A DNA stretch of 64,000 bases from Echinococcus granulosus (GCF_000524195.1 NW_020170473.1:251435-315434); one strand, 5' to 3'. Positions 14,901 through 27,833 are shown, numbered from the stretch's first letter. Numbers and translations are program-made. The notes: a model not told the origin generated them from the sequence alone.

Positions 14901-17785
14901 TAGATGGAGGTACCTTTTTATAGGCGGCGTTGGTGACGACGAAGGTGAAAAAAACGGATCCAGGAGGATTTTGGTCGACCGACCAGGACTCGATGGCTGC
15001 ACCCCAAGGTAGGCAAAAGTTGGATAGAGTAGCAATGTCCACCGTGTTAAATATAGGCTGATTCGCCATTTCATCTAAATGAAAAAAAAATAGCCGAGAG
15101 TGAATCAATTGTCAACCATAAAGTTTCCTCTGTCCGATTATTTACAAATTTCTTTAGTATATGTTTCAAACAGATCTGATAGATTCGACACGTAGGAGAC
15201 ATGAATAAGCGCAGCGGACGTTATTCCAGATAGCGTATGAGGCAGAGCACAGGGGGACGCAGTGATGTGATGGAAAGGAGCACGACCCTAACTGTATCAA
15301 AAAGTAGACATTGTTTTCTCCAAAGGGGGTACATACAACCAACTCCCAAGCAAGTACAGTAACCAATGGAAGTGTGTTTTGAAAGCACACCTTAGTACAG
15401 AAAACAGGAAATAGGATGGGTCTTAAAATATGGCGCGGTCCACCTTGAAGTGGAGAAAGAAGTACCTGTTGCCATGGAGGGAGAGGAGGAAGCAGAGGGA
15501 ACGTGGTACCACATAAGCACCTCCGGTTGGTAGGTTGCGATGTACCGCTTTACGAAGGACTTTTTGTAGCAGATATACATATCGTCTGCCATCTACAACA
15601 TGAACACAACTTAAATCAGCCCAAGGAGTCTAAAATTAGAGCTTATTAACTTCGTAAACCTTAATTTACTGTGCTCACTCACACTAAACCAAACTTCTAT
15701 GCACACAAATAATTTCTAAACTTTTTCCTTTATTACACTCATGGACACCGCAAAAAGATGCTATTGTTAAGCGACAGCTGGAAGCGGCGGATTGGGATAA
15801 GCCGAAAAACGCTGGAGCATCTCAGTATGGAAAGGAAATATTTGCTTCCAAACACACAAGCGCGTCAGTGACCCGTACACTCAGCGCCCTGGCCCCAACG
15901 CAACTACTTTCCCAGTGGTATTACAGCCCCTGAGGTGCAGTAATATCATGAAAATAGCACCTAGTGCATTGATTGCAATGCCCATTAAAAATGACCATTT
16001 AAAGCGTAAACAGTGGGCAAAAAGAACAATGTGTAAATTTAGATGCTTTGAGCCACCGAAATCCCTAAAAGGTAAACACATGGCCATGTCAATTGTTTAT
16101 AAGTACGTACTGGTTGCCAGAGCCAACAACTGAAAACGCAAATCGTTCGAAGTTATGGAAAAACGCAGCGCAATAACATAACATTAGCATTACGAAAAGA
16201 TGTTAACAAATGATAGCGGAAAGGCAGGAATTCGCAAAATAATGCCCCGTAATGAAACATGATAGGTAGGTGGTTTAACTTTAGGCATGGAGTAAACATG
16301 TACATACACATAGAAATGATGGGTAAGCCTTGTCGTATCAACAAAATTTCACCAACAGTGTTTTCTAAATAACAATGATAAAAAAACGCATTTTAAATAG
16401 GAGACCCGAAGAACTATGTTAGCCCATTTTTAATAGTAATCAAGGCAAATAGATATGCTAAAAGTGGATGTTCGCTTTCTTGCACAGCTCAGGTGGTCTT
16501 ATTTTCTCTAGAGAAGTAAAAAGGTCAAAGAGACGAGGTTTGGCACCACTTTGCCAGCGATGATGGGAACAATAGCAGATGTGCAAGTTAGGCTGGTTAT
16601 CATGGCTAAGCAATAGTAGCATCAATTCAAATGCATAGTACACTTTAAAACGCGCATAGCTATACCAATTCAAAAATTTTGGCTTATTTAATTTGTAAGT
16701 CAATAATTTAAAAAAGCATTAGTAACGCTAATGTGCCCATACTTCGGAACAAATTTAGAAGACCCCATTAATTCCATGCTGCGACGTACGAAAATACCCC
16801 ATGATGGTAAATCAAGGCGAGCTCTGTCGACAGAAAATGTATCTATTTCACACAAATTGGAATACGTCAATTTACAGCTTTTCATGATTTACGGAAAAAT
16901 GTTTCCACTGGGCTTAAGTCTACGGCCGTAAGCTAAGTTCTAAAGAGGTATAAATATTACGATAAGAATCGAATAAGTGTTCAGGCAAGAATATTAAGCG
17001 TGAAATTACGGACTTAAATAAAAAAGAACGAACAGAAAGGAGAACATCTCAATCAGTGAACCACTTACCAATGAATGAATTAACTTTTGGGGTAGCTCCT
17101 TGTACCCCAATGGACAACGTTCTCCTTTCTTCTTCAATACTACACAGATATCTGTAAGTGCCAGCTCATCAACGCCGTAGTTTTTATGTAGCCGACTGTA
17201 CGACAGATACATATTTGAGGTAGGCAAAAAACGCTTTTTCATAATGACTGCCGGACGATGATCAATGGTATGAGTGATATTTGACGAGTTTGGCTTTAAT
17301 CTCTGATCGGTGTCCACAAGTCTAATGAAAAAGAAATGAATAGGGTACTTTTCATTGAAAATCAACAGAGTGTACCTCAGTTAAACCTTACCCAATATCA
17401 CCAATTGGTGGAATGTCATATCCACGACGATAACAAATACACAAATCATCACCAGAACGGCTTTGTAAGAAGCAACCAGTCGAACCACCGATTGATTTGT
17501 CGATCAGTTGGTAACCATCAGGAGGATGCTCCTTCTGACTCATGTTAACCAACTACAGCACAATTTATATTTTTACATAACTACCTGGATATCAATGATA
17601 GGAGTCGTGTACCGAGAAAAATCCAAACACTTTGATTCCGAGAGCACAATCTCTTCACTATTAAGCAGAATTTCCGAGACATTAAAAGGAGCTGGCCTCT
17701 CAGAAAGGCCACAAACGGCGAAGTACTCGGCTATATGTTTAGATCCACCACCGTTTGAATGCACATCGTCCATATTTTTGGGCAA
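2965..17785 (-). CDS. DENND4: DENND4-type Rab guanine nucleotide exchange factor (many exons)
   Basis: A long multi-exon gene read right to left. The start at 17785 opens the MABP-type N-terminus: exon 2 contains CICYRRGYDIPPIGDIG and exon 3 contains LALTDICVVLKKKGERCPLGY, both typical of DENND4 proteins. Exons near 15.6-13.8 kb carry the uDENN lead-in (NFCLPWGAAIESW; HGSALTFYEPYDV). The cDENN core is at about 12.1-11.1 kb (LLTEQKLLFVSVMPDLLVD, then YLIGVDSRFFEFFQLPSAE and ISVVDLDTRQFRP). The dDENN part is at 10.4-9.6 kb (LLQDYRKFLLPVIFKDRELL; NAFYATLVGTQLWADFVRDL). The PPR-like region is near 8.5-8.1 kb (LLSEVYSLWFLLLPAFIASL). A Ser/Gly-rich linker fills 7.7-5.3 kb. A C-terminal CxxC zinc-ribbon-like block is at 5.28-4.55 kb (PCASCSRLFYDEEIMAMW ... 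LSCSSCRHSLMPRL). The last exons (4.0-2.97 kb) end with PPSATALACRC-like family sequence. Family members activate Rab10-type GTPases. I did not fix every splice site; the family and the gene span are secure. Confidence 0.85.
13021..13627. repeat. Candidate dispersed repeat inside a DENND4 intron
   Basis: The left end (13022-13048) and right end (13611-13627) of this block match, in the same order and orientation, the two flanks of the N gap at 32819-32918. The left flank pairs over about 27 positions with few differences, including a 16-base run TGTCTTATGTGTCAA; the right flank matches at 16 of 17. The block is GC-richer than its surroundings, contains a CA microsatellite, and lies in a DENND4 intron. 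No open frame resembles a transposase or reverse transcriptase. Confidence 0.45.
13341..13362. repeat. (CA)n microsatellite
   Basis: About eleven uninterrupted CA units within an intron of the DENND4 gene. Short open frames across it are artefacts of the repeat. Confidence 0.9.
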
Positions 17786-18221
17786 TGAAATAAAAGTTAT
17801 CTAAGAACAATTGCAAGCGCTGCACAGACTGTTAGAACATTAGACGATGGTTTCTACCAGTCAAATTGGGCGGATTCCTACAACAATGTGGGCTGGCAAG
17901 TCACTAAATTATTACTAATCGAGAAAAATACTCCGATTAAATAATACACTTATTTGAACCGAGTAAACGAAGAATGTTGCTTTTTCTGTTGCATCTTTAA
18001 TGGCGTATGACATCCCATCTTCATACGATGATTCCCATTGTGTTAACAATATGTGAAAAAGCCATCCAAATTGACGACTATAGTTATTGTCTCCAAATAA
18101 ATAGTTTGAAGATTTATGCCAACCTTGCTTCCCAACCTCATTGTTGTATTGTGGAAAGTGCCAGATACATGTCAAGATTAGCCCAAGACAACTAACCTGC
18201 ACGGCCGCGACTTGCCAAGCC

Positions 18222-18377
18222 ATGTCCTACTGGATTGAGCTTACATGGTTCGCATGGTTATTGATTGTTTGGGTAATCACCACCACGATATTGACAATCT
18301 ACTTCGGGACCTGCTACATTTTTCGCCGTTGGAAAAACAAGGGTGCCAAACCCATTAAGCGTCGAAAGTCGCTATGA
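18222..18377 (+). CDS. Small single-pass membrane protein, 51 aa, unrecognised
   Basis: The frame from the ATG at 18222 encodes one long hydrophobic helix (LTWFAWLLIVWVITTTILTI, about residues 7-28) followed by a strongly basic tail (FRRWKNKG and KRRKSL). This is the usual layout of a type III or tail-proximal micro-membrane protein with its basic end in the cytosol. The frame stays open upstream to an ATG at 18141, so a 79-residue form is possible; the shorter start gives the cleaner protein. It lies between the divergently read DENND4 start (17785) and the AAR2 3' end (18752), and may share a promoter region with DENND4. I do not recognise a family. It could still be an exon of a larger gene or chance. 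Confidence 0.45.
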   Translation: MSYWIELTWFAWLLIVWVITTTILTIYFGTCYIFRRWKNKGAKPIKRRKSL

Positions 18378-18751
18378 CCATGACGCCGCATCGGCATTCA
18401 GAACCCACCCCTCCTTTGCTGTTCCGTCCTGTTTCCAGTAATAAAGTCCTCTTGCGCTGCACCATCTTCTCCAGTGCAAAATTAGGTTGCGTTGACCGAC
18501 GATCGGGCCGATGATCGCGGGTAACGCCCGCCAACAACATCTCATAAACCACCTTACAAACCTCTGTTTGTCGTCAACATGAACCTACCGTCTTCCTTCC
18601 CCAGTATAAGCACTGCTACAACTATACAGAACAAAGTGAGTACTGGTAGTGTGAGTATTTTAGCATTTAATGGCGCCCCCACGCTTCATTCGTGATAACG
18701 CCTTTACAGGCGAATCCAAGACCGTAAAAAAAAATGCCCACAAGGCAGAAC

Positions 18752-20262
18752 CTAATCACAAACAATGACGGGTGCTTCGTCAGTGTCCCAGTCCACCTCT
18801 TCAGCCAGCAGTCCGCCGTCCACGAGGGCGGAGTGTCGGCGTCCCGGGAGGCGCACGTTAAAGCGTCGTTCCAGGCAAACGCGAAGCCCCTCTGCGCGAC
18901 TCAACAGGTCTTCCACCAGTCGAATTTGATCGGCTGGAGCTGTTGCTGCTGCCTCCGCTATGTTACCAAAGAGCCGCGTCATCGTGTGCGGCAGAAAGGC
19001 GGGTCCATTGTGGCACTCATACCACTCGTCGAAATGGGCGGGGAAGCCTCTCCCCTCGTTTTCTTCTCCTCCCGCATGAAGGAGCCTCGCCACGTTGACA
19101 TCAGCCCCATTGCTACCCGTGACCTCGCCGCTGGCGCTGTACATGAGGAGACGGTAGAGGCTTGTAATGAGGGCTTTGTAAAGTCGCGGCCTCTCCACCA
19201 CCGCACGCTCGCAGTTGGCCAGCAGAGAAAAAAGGCGCCGCCACTGATACCAGCCCTCCAGAACTTCACCTAAATTTGCACCAATTACTTACACTGCGGA
19301 AGTATTGGTTTACCAAAGAGGAAGACGACAAATGCAAAGTGAAATTCGCCAAGCAGACGAGCCTCGGCAGGCGTCAGTGCGCTAGTTGATGACAATTGCT
19401 CTCCGGGATATTGCAGCTGCGCAATAATGTGATTAAGGGTGTATGTTTGGTCCATGTTGTACTGACTTATCTGCGCTGGAGACGAACCTGGTGGGTAGAG
19501 CGGATGCTGGGGCAGTTCTGTCCAGTGTAACTAATATCTAGGGATAATCAATCAATTGGGAATCTTACATCAGTCTCTGGAAGAGTCCTTAAAGTTGGCA
19601 ATTGCTCCTCCCCTCTGGCAAGTGATTCTGATGCAGCAATGCCTTCACAACTACGACACAAACGGGTGGGGATGGGTAGGGAGGCGCTGTCACGACTCAT
19701 TGATTTTTCCGACAGAAATAAAGCACAGGAGTATATATATCTGCCAGAGGGTTGTAGTCTGTTTATTGTGTCTAATGTAATATGCGAGGAAAGTGCTACC
19801 CAGTTGGCGAATCTGCAATAGTAATTTTGCATGTTTTTTACAGTACAAGGGGCACAGAAGTTCTCAGTGCAGTATTTACCTCTCTTTGGGATAGGCTATC
19901 AGATACATTTTCACTTCAGTCGGATTCGATCTCATTAAGTCGACGTCGCCTTCGGTGCTGGGCAAGTCCACAAATTCCTCGGACTCCTTGACCCAGCGTT
20001 TTTTGACGACACATGGCTTAGAGAGATCGAGGAAAACACCACATCGCGGGCCGGAGATGACCTCTCCTTCCGGACCATTCGCGGCCGCGTTAATGAAGAG
20101 GTAGTGCAGCCCAAGGGGGATGTTACGAACGCCGCGAAAATTACGACCCACTGTCCATACGTTCGTGTCTAGTCCTATCAGCGTGTTCGGTGGCACATCG
20201 GAGAGCAGAAGCCAAGAGACGTGCATGTTAACATCCTCCTCTCCGTCCTCAATCTTAGTCAT
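18752..20262 (-). CDS. AAR2: AAR2 splicing-factor homologue (U5 snRNP assembly)
   Basis: Four exons (20262-19880, 19812-19569, 19530-19314, 19269-18752) join in phase to 453 aa. AAR2 is a chaperone of the U5 snRNP that holds Prp8 before Brr2 loads. The N-terminal beta domain is shown by LLLSDVPPNTLIGLD, VWTVGRNFRGVRNIPLGLHY and GVFLDLSKPCVV, which follow the family's VPxGTxxGID / FxGVKxIPPGxH pattern. Exon 2 gives FANWVALSSHITLDTINRLQ. The C-terminal helical domain starts near ARLLGEFHFAFVVFLFG and continues with WRRLFSLLANCERAV and LYKALITSLYRLLMY. Length is somewhat above the usual 380-390 aa because of a linker in the helical domain. Introns are 67, 38 and 44 nt. The donor at 19313 (G|GTAAAC) was chosen over a nearby one because it keeps the family alignment FLFGEVLEGW. 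Confidence 0.9.
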
Positions 20263-23200
20263 TTCTCTAAAAAAGATGCAAGTTTACCTCTACTATATCT
20301 TTTCCAGAAAGAATATTACAGTTGAAGGATTGTTTTGCTGAATCTGAAAGAACAGCGGTGAATCTTGTGCTTATAGCAGCTTTATCGTCACTCTCTACCA
20401 TAAATAAAGATCTTCACATGCCTGTCGAATTATCGAAACTAAAGAAACCCTAGGATGGAAGGGACACAGTAAGCAAGGGTCGAGCTATGTCAGCAGTAGC
20501 ATCAGTGGTCCCATTCGATTACAATTGTAGTATTAGCCGCAGCCGTTTATTTTAGCTACACCATACCACAAGTCCTCTTTAATCGATGGTTTGATAAAAA
20601 AACACCAAGAACCCCGAGGGGTTCACCAAAAAGGTCTCCTATGTTGCCGAACCTCAGGAACCGGTGCAAAGGTAAGTCGCAAACCAATTCAAGCAAGGAG
20701 TTTCCTAGTACCCCCCTGAAGAGCGCCTAAATTTTTCATTCATGTCACTATTCTACACAGAAACACCTTTGGTCCAAACAGAGCTTGGAAGAGTTCACAT
20801 ATCCTGCTCCTCTTCTAGTCTCTAACGCTTCCCACCTCTTTCTAGTCACAGATAAACTAAGGAAATAATTCATACGACTATTTCATAGACTTAAACGCAG
20901 TCTATCTATAGTAAACCCAAGAGGTTTTCCGTACTACCGATGGGCCTTCCGGTTTGTATTCAGTAGAATGAAGGCAATGAAACGACATCAAATCGCAGTG
21001 TGAAGAATACTCCGTTTAACAAAATCCTTCATTCATCCGAAAAAAGCATGAGAGCTATTTTCTATGCAGTACCAAAGTCATTTTATGTCTCGAACAAAAC
21101 ACCGCATTACGTTCGAAAGTATCGCATCATCAACTGATAAAATGGATAAACTTCCCCCAAGTCTCACTAATCACCGACACAAAAAGATACACTATCCCTA
21201 CTTGTAAAACACAACTTCGATCCTAGGCTACTGGGAAGTACAAACGCCAAAAACGAATAAAAACATCTTTGTTTGTAAAACGGATCCCCAAAAATTCTCA
21301 CTTAACTTTGCAAACCAATGAACACGTCTCAGTGACTAATACAAATAGTTCTATTCGGATTATTCTCAGCATTTTGCCTCACATGCTTGGATTGTATCGA
21401 AACAACGGAAACGAGAAGTTGGTATTGGGTCGGTTATGGAACACGGATCAGATGATCTTAAGAATAGCAAATTTTACGTTAAACAGAGTAGCAATTAATG
21501 TGAACGGGCACAGGACCTGTTACTACAGCCGCTTCAAAAATGGGTTCCGCAAAACTGAGGTTTTTTAAGATAAAAAACGGATCGCGATAGAAAAGGCCTT
21601 AATCATGAATATGACTGCAATAAGGCTTTTAAAGAATCGAAGTAAACGCTATACCATGCGTTAATGTTAAATCATTTGCTTCGGAAAAGCAATCGTCGGC
21701 TTTTTATTCTTACTAATAGCAAGCAACATAGAAAACTCACCATCGCCAAACAAGTAAAAAATTACTTAACGAATGATATGAAATAGCAAAACTCGTCAAG
21801 TACTTCATGTCATTTGATGGTAAAACAGCTAGTGGAAACATACTACCAACTGTTTATGTGATTGAATGCAACAAAGATGGTAGACCGCGCACTACAGTAT
21901 TCGAATGAAATACTACAGCAAAACAGAGGATCCGATCCCGGAAACACCCATAATACCATAGTGACAGCAACTAGGTGTCAGTGCAAAACAATGAAAAATT
22001 CTGACACACGAGATTTCAGAATCCACAACAGGAAAGGTGACAGCATGTCATGAACGCTCATAACTTTCATAGGAGAACGGTGTTTTACTGTACCAAAATC
22101 AGAAATGAGTGTCCAGAATGCTATTATTCCCCAATTAACCAGCACGATTATGTACGAAAAACTTAAATGCACATTAGCGTGGAGGAAGTACATACTTCAC
22201 CCAAGCGTAATGGTGCGTTTTCACTTCTCCAGGCTTATATTACTTCTACAGTATCCTTGTTGCATACGACAATTTAAAAGGAACCCATCCCACAATGAAT
22301 GCATCACTTCAACTTGCAATCATAGCATCTCTAAAGGAGCAGATCATTTCATGAAAGCAACTGAGGACCAAAGACGCCAGAGCTGCAGGATTCTTCTCCT
22401 GAATTGATGGACTTGACAATACAGGATCACAGAAATAATCTGTGGCGGTTAAAGTTCCAACTTGGTGTACCTTTTCGCCATGCTATGCAAGATATTCTGC
22501 ATTTTAGAGACGCGTAACACCTTTTTAGAGCACGGTTTAGAATCAGCTTAACCCTTTCAGAAGAAACTGCAGCATTACAGATGAAGGCTGCCAGCAGGGG
22601 ACGAAACTCAGCCAGATCTATCAGTTGGAAATGACGACCTACCTGCACTAACTCTCGAGGAGGCAACTTGGTGAAAAAGATTCGAGAAAGGCACACAAAA
22701 CAACTGAGCTATTGAACAGGCAACAAGAGTTTATCTAAGACATGTAGGATATAAAGGGAGAATATTAGTGAATCACGGCACTTGCCGCTTTTTCGTTACT
22801 CTTCGTGAAGTACCTTTGACCATTTGCCAGGTTAACATATTAGGACAGCATCAAAACACGCAACTGCTCTTCCAAAGTTGTAAAGCCTGGAAGGTGAAAA
22901 GGGCAAACGGAGCAACAAATAGGATATGGGTTGAAGAAGTTCACCGAACATGTATTATTCTGGAAGCGTACTATCTTACAAATAAAGCAGTACTCCTCTT
23001 GCGAGCAAATACTCGATTCAAAAAAAAGGATGAAACTGCAACATACGTACAATAAGACCAGCCTCGAAGAAGTGGAGCATGAAATATTCCAGAAGATACA
23101 CCCCATAAATATGAAAAGTTAGAGCAATTTGCACCGAGTTACGTGCTAACGGTGAAAATGATTTGGCTGCACTTGATTAGTAAAGACAAATGAGGTAGTG

Positions 23201-23747
23201 AAAGCACAAATTCTGGAAAGAACACGCACTACGCCGAACGAAAATCAAACAGCGGAACCGGTATTGGTCTGGCTGTGTCAACCAGTCGCACCACAGTCTG
23301 TAAAAACACTTAAAACAAATTCGCTAAAATCTACAAAAAATATTAACCCACGAAATTACAAAAATGCTTGTAGCCTGACAAATTAATCTCGGATTATTCT
23401 GCATGCTTGCACATCATAAAAAATGATAAGCACCTCTTCATGAAACACATAGAATATAGTATAATATTGGGATTACTTTACACCAAAGTAAAAAGCTGTG
23501 AGTAGCTTAACTTTGTTAACCTAATGCAGCCTGTTATGGGTGACCACTCCCATTACTATCCCCTCTCTTCTTATAAAGGGGAATCTTGTCTTAATTTTGA
23601 ACGTTTTACTATAGCACCGTAGCTCTTCAAATTTTCCAGAAGAGATGGGAGGTCACCAGCACAGTGTAGTCCATATCTCATCTCTGAGTCATCCCTGAAG
23701 TAGAAGGAGTTCATAGTACCAGGGCAGTAAATGCGTTACCGACTTGC
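20263..23747. other. Gene-poor AT-rich stretch
   Basis: No exon with a recognisable family or paired splice sites. A minus-strand frame at 22427-22696 is somewhat protein-like (LVQVGRHFQLIDLAEFRPLL) but I could not connect it to anything. Confidence 0.45.
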
Positions 23748-23864
23748 TGTAGAGCTTAGGGCTACTCGCACAGTGAAAAGAACAAGGCCGCCGATGGAGG
23801 TACAATGGCGGCGATCCTCAGGGGCCCAATACCAAAATCACGAGTTAAACAATGAACTCATTAC
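23748..23864 (+). mobile_element. TRIM-like repeat, internally deleted copy
   Basis: Begins TGTAG and ends ATTACA. It keeps the 3' half of the repeat consensus (GGAGGTACAATGGCGG and the GAGTTAAACAATGAAC end) but lacks most of the 5' half. The plus orientation is defined as TGTA(G)...TTACA. Confidence 0.5.
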
Positions 23865-24708
23865 AATGGCTGCACAGAAAATGACTGAAACTTATAATTT
23901 TTAGTTTTGCAAGCCCATGGGTTTACTCGCCTTTAGATAGTTCATTTCATATATGTTAAACGAGTCTTCTGCTAATGAATGCGACCTCTGTCATAAGCGA
24001 TCACTAAGGCATGCAAAATCAAAGGATGGTGATATGTTAAATCGCTGGAGCGTATATTCGGAAACTCCACTGCACTTAATCATTTCAGGACCACTTGAAA
24101 ACAGTGACGTTGGTCGTTGTCGCGTTCAACGTCAGTGAAGGTATCAAACAATCGTGGGACATTTACGGAGTGCGTGCATAAGTGTGCAGTGAGTCACGAG
24201 ACTTGTTTATCCCTGATCCGGTCCGCCAACGCGCATAGAATGCGTGGACGTCAAACTCTCGCCTGTTTACGTCCGAATTCTAGCAAATCAGACCTCAAAT
24301 TTGTAAAAACGACCCTGAGTTGCTGACTTTGATTTTGTATGTAGGACACACTAAATGTTTGCCGAAACACCCGAGTAGCAATAACAAGCGGCTAATGCTT
24401 TCCAGTTGGTATACAATGCGTTTATAAAAAGTGGTTTTCCGTTGGTTGCCAGGATCGAATGTTGACAATTACACATTATGCATTCGTTGTGTCATCAAAC
24501 AGAACACAAACACACTAAAAATAGTCCATCCTAGTCAAATGACTTTGACTCATTTACGCACATATGCAATTGAGGTTGAATAAAAGGTAGACTTTGGAAC
24601 TAGGTTTATTTAACTAAAATGGCCTATAGAAACAGGCATTGCTGTCAATTTAGAAAATATTATATCGAATTGTGGATATCTTAATGGTATCCTATTCTGT
24701 CGTGCTTA

Positions 24709-25725
24709 TGTAGTGGTCCGAGGCTTCCCTGAAGACGAAAGGAGACACAACACTCGGCACAATACGTGATGCTGACGTACAGAAGGCCTTGAGCAGGAAG
24801 AGAGGACAAGAGGCTTAGTCCAAGGTTTAGGTCACCCGAAGTAGGTACAATAAGGAGCTCCGAGTGGCCCCCTTTCCAAAACCCAAAGTTAAACTGACAA
24901 CTGAGGCATTACGCAGTCCATCTTCTAATTAGAGCGTCGTCCAGCCCGTCCCCTTGATCATCCTCCCCCATCAGCTATCACAACGTAATCGGTGCTGTAA
25001 GAAAATTACCCACGAGCCAATCGTATTGGTCATCGGATTTTCATCCGAGTGAAAAGAGACTTGATCGCAACATCACTGATCCCTCTTTACAATTTGACTG
25101 GATTTGGAATTTCGTCCACTTTGGAAACTAGATTCGGAGAAGGCCATCGTTAATCGCAGAAGCAATGGCTTTAAAACAGTTATATAACAAAGGATGGGAT
25201 TCAATACAGTTTCGTGGGTTTCGAGTCCATTTCTCCTCAGCACTTGGTTTTCACTTTAGGACCGTCCAGTGGGTAACGTTGATAGTTCCGTAACGAACTT
25301 GCTAAATAATATACGGCTAGTATCGCTTTGGATGTTAATAGCATCCCTGCAAAACATGAGACTGTGGTAGTTTCCAAAAGTAGACGTCATTTTAAACCGT
25401 CTGCTAGGGGTTGTCACAGACTTTTCTGTCTGCAGCATATGCTCCTGATCCTCTCCGCAAGTTATCACCTAGCAGTAGAAATCTGGATAGTTGTTCTTTA
25501 AGATAGGGTTCGACTATTAATAACTCCAAACTAGCACCTCAAGGCTTCCTTGAAGACGCGAAATTGCATGATAATAGAGCAGAATATGTATTGCCGACAT
25601 ACAGAAGAGCTCCGTGTCCACCGGTATATCCTAGAATTCAGGCCGTTCGGCGGTGTCTCTATGGCGAATCCTCTAAGTGACCTGTTACCGAAATCGGGTG
25701 TTGAACCAACCATTAACGCATTACA
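24709..25725 (+). mobile_element. Putative complete TRIM-like element: two direct terminal repeats with internal region
   Basis: Two copies of the repeat lie in the same orientation, at 24709-24912 and 25532-25725, about 620 bp apart. Each starts near a motif resembling GAGGCTTCCCTGAAGACGAA and ends in AACGCATTAC or similar. The last 150 bp of the internal part (about 25370-25530) is shared with the DNA just before another copy at 30652, so internal and terminal parts were propagated together. There is no coding capacity for gag or pol, which fits a terminal-repeat retrotransposon in miniature. I could not identify a convincing primer-binding site, polypurine tract or target-site duplication. 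Confidence 0.5.
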
Positions 25726-26905
25726 CAATCATCTAAAGTTAGGCCCACAAAAAAACGGCCCTGGACCAACCAAACAAAGTTACCAAATCTAGATTTTATT
25801 GTTTTATAAAAATACTCGCTCAGTTATACCACGCAGAGTGGTCAAAGTGGGTAAAAGTGGTCCACTAATAGGGCTAATAACGTGGAACTTTTAATTAAAA
25901 ATTTTGTGTAGGATTTCAACTACTTATTTTAAAATAAACCAGAGAATAGCTCAAAGAAACATTGGCAGGAACTGCGCAATGCAGTTACGACCTTCCTACG
26001 AGGTAGACCTTATAACCACCTAAGGTGAGAATCTTGAGAGGTTAATTTTGAGGAAAGACACTACTTTTAAGTGCTCCAAATCCAGAAGTGTGACAAAAGC
26101 ATACACTTCCTCGTCACCACTACTGTTGGCTGTTACTAGTTCAGCCGTACGGTTCAGCGGCAATGATTTCTAGCACCTGCTTAGGCGCACGACGCGGATT
26201 AACAAAGGAAACGGGGAAGCGAATCAAGCCAGGTAAGAAATTGGGTTTATTTGATTTTTTTCCGAAATCAGCTTGGTGAATAACCAAAACCATGGCAGCA
26301 GCAATGCTGGGGAAAAAGTGTTGTTTGGTAATCCAAAACGTGAACAAATGCGAACCAGTAAGTCCTGCCCCACTGATGAACCCAACAGTGGTTTAGATAA
26401 GAGTAGCAATGTTTAAAAATGGAAGAAAGGGAAAAAGCAACGCAAAAAAATGGACAATGCTTTTTGCTAGTAACAAACAACCACCTGATTACCCTCCTGC
26501 CGGACGATCAGATGACCGAAATGAAGACCCTCGGGTACTCTCTTCCTCACTTTAGTGGACACAAGTCTAATTCTTTTATTCTTACGAGAACACACCTTCT
26601 TTGTCTTCAAAACAGCCCAGTTATTCTGCATAAATGCTCATACATAATTTACATTTTTGTTGCGCTGGGATTATGGTAACAACTTTCAGTGATCTGATTG
26701 GCTGTTGACGTTTGCATAAAGGACGAGCTGTCTAGATGAAGTGTCAAATTTTAATGAATTTAATGAATTCATCCGCCTCTAAGGTTTCGCTAAATGAATT
26801 AAAATCAAATTTATCATTTTAAGTTGGACCATGACCCTAAATGGCATTATTAAATCTGGCTTCCAATCTGTCTGAGCGCTTTCAAATAAGTTGCTGCGAA
26901 ATGCG

Positions 26906-27088
26906 GTAATACGTTGGTTGTTTGCTTAACTCTCGGTTTTGGTAAAGAGGTCAGTCAGGGACTCCGCCAGACGACCTGGCCTCTAGGCCGTGCTGGAGGA
27001 TTCAAGCCTTACTATACATCCAAATTCCAAATCTGTCCGACTATAAGGTCTTCTTTCGTCTTCAGGGAAGTCTCAAGGCGCAACACAT
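26906..27088 (-). mobile_element. TRIM-like repeat, single copy (minus orientation)
   Basis: The reverse complement shows the consensus head (GCGCCTTGAGACTTCCCTGA) and the AAAC-rich tail ending CGTATTAC. The open frame across it is a shadow of the repeat. Confidence 0.6.
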
Positions 27089-27833
27089 CCGTGCCAAATC
27101 CGACAAATTTCGAATTTTCCATGCAGAAATATGTCAATTCCAATTCACTGATGGAATCGTGTGTTGAAGATCTTGGTGAGGCTGAATAGTGGAAACGGTC
27201 AGTCGGGATCTTCAGGGGCACAGCACCAGAAATTTCATTGCAATTCCACAGGTAGTATGAGTTCTGTAAATGGTTCCTTTTCTCATTTTCTTTTCAAAGA
27301 TGTAGTTTTAAGTCCCTATCGATGAAATGGCTTTAATACTAGCAGCTCGGAGGATTGTCTTGTTCCTAAGCGTTAAAACTCTTGTCGACAGACCCGTTTA
27401 ATTACATGCCTGAGAGATAGCACTCCCTTCGGCCGAGTGATGAATTTCAATCTCTCGCTCTCTAATGCATTTCCCACGCGGTCCTCAGAGATTTACAACC
27501 GACTCCATCAGTGCGGTTTTACTATACAATCCAAAACTGATGTAATTTGATGGCCTTGCGGTGACAATGTCATGAATGGAAATTTGATGTAGCAAGGCTT
27601 CGAGGGGATTAAACTAAAACAACATGAGCGAACTTTCAGGTGACATTTAAAGCTTCAGTCACAAAAAACGTACACTACACTAAAAAATCACGAAAGTAAT
27701 GCATGGCCTATTGTCAACAAGGACTGTATCGAATTCCACGTCGATTTAACAGGTGTCGACGAAATATTTCTTTCACCGGGTGAATTCGCCTTACTTTCGT
27801 TTGTAACAACAACTTGCCGCTAATTCATGGACT

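Noticed and set aside
19270..19292. A 23-nt intron in AAR2 (GTAAGT...TTTAG)
   Set aside because: A donor 21 nt upstream (G|GTAAAC at 19313) gives a 44-nt intron and a far better family alignment; the 23-nt reading leaves extra residues that AAR2 proteins lack.
26141..26480. Hydrophobic minus-strand frames
   Set aside because: Aromatic- and Leu-rich but overlapping in three frames, with no splice context or family resemblance.
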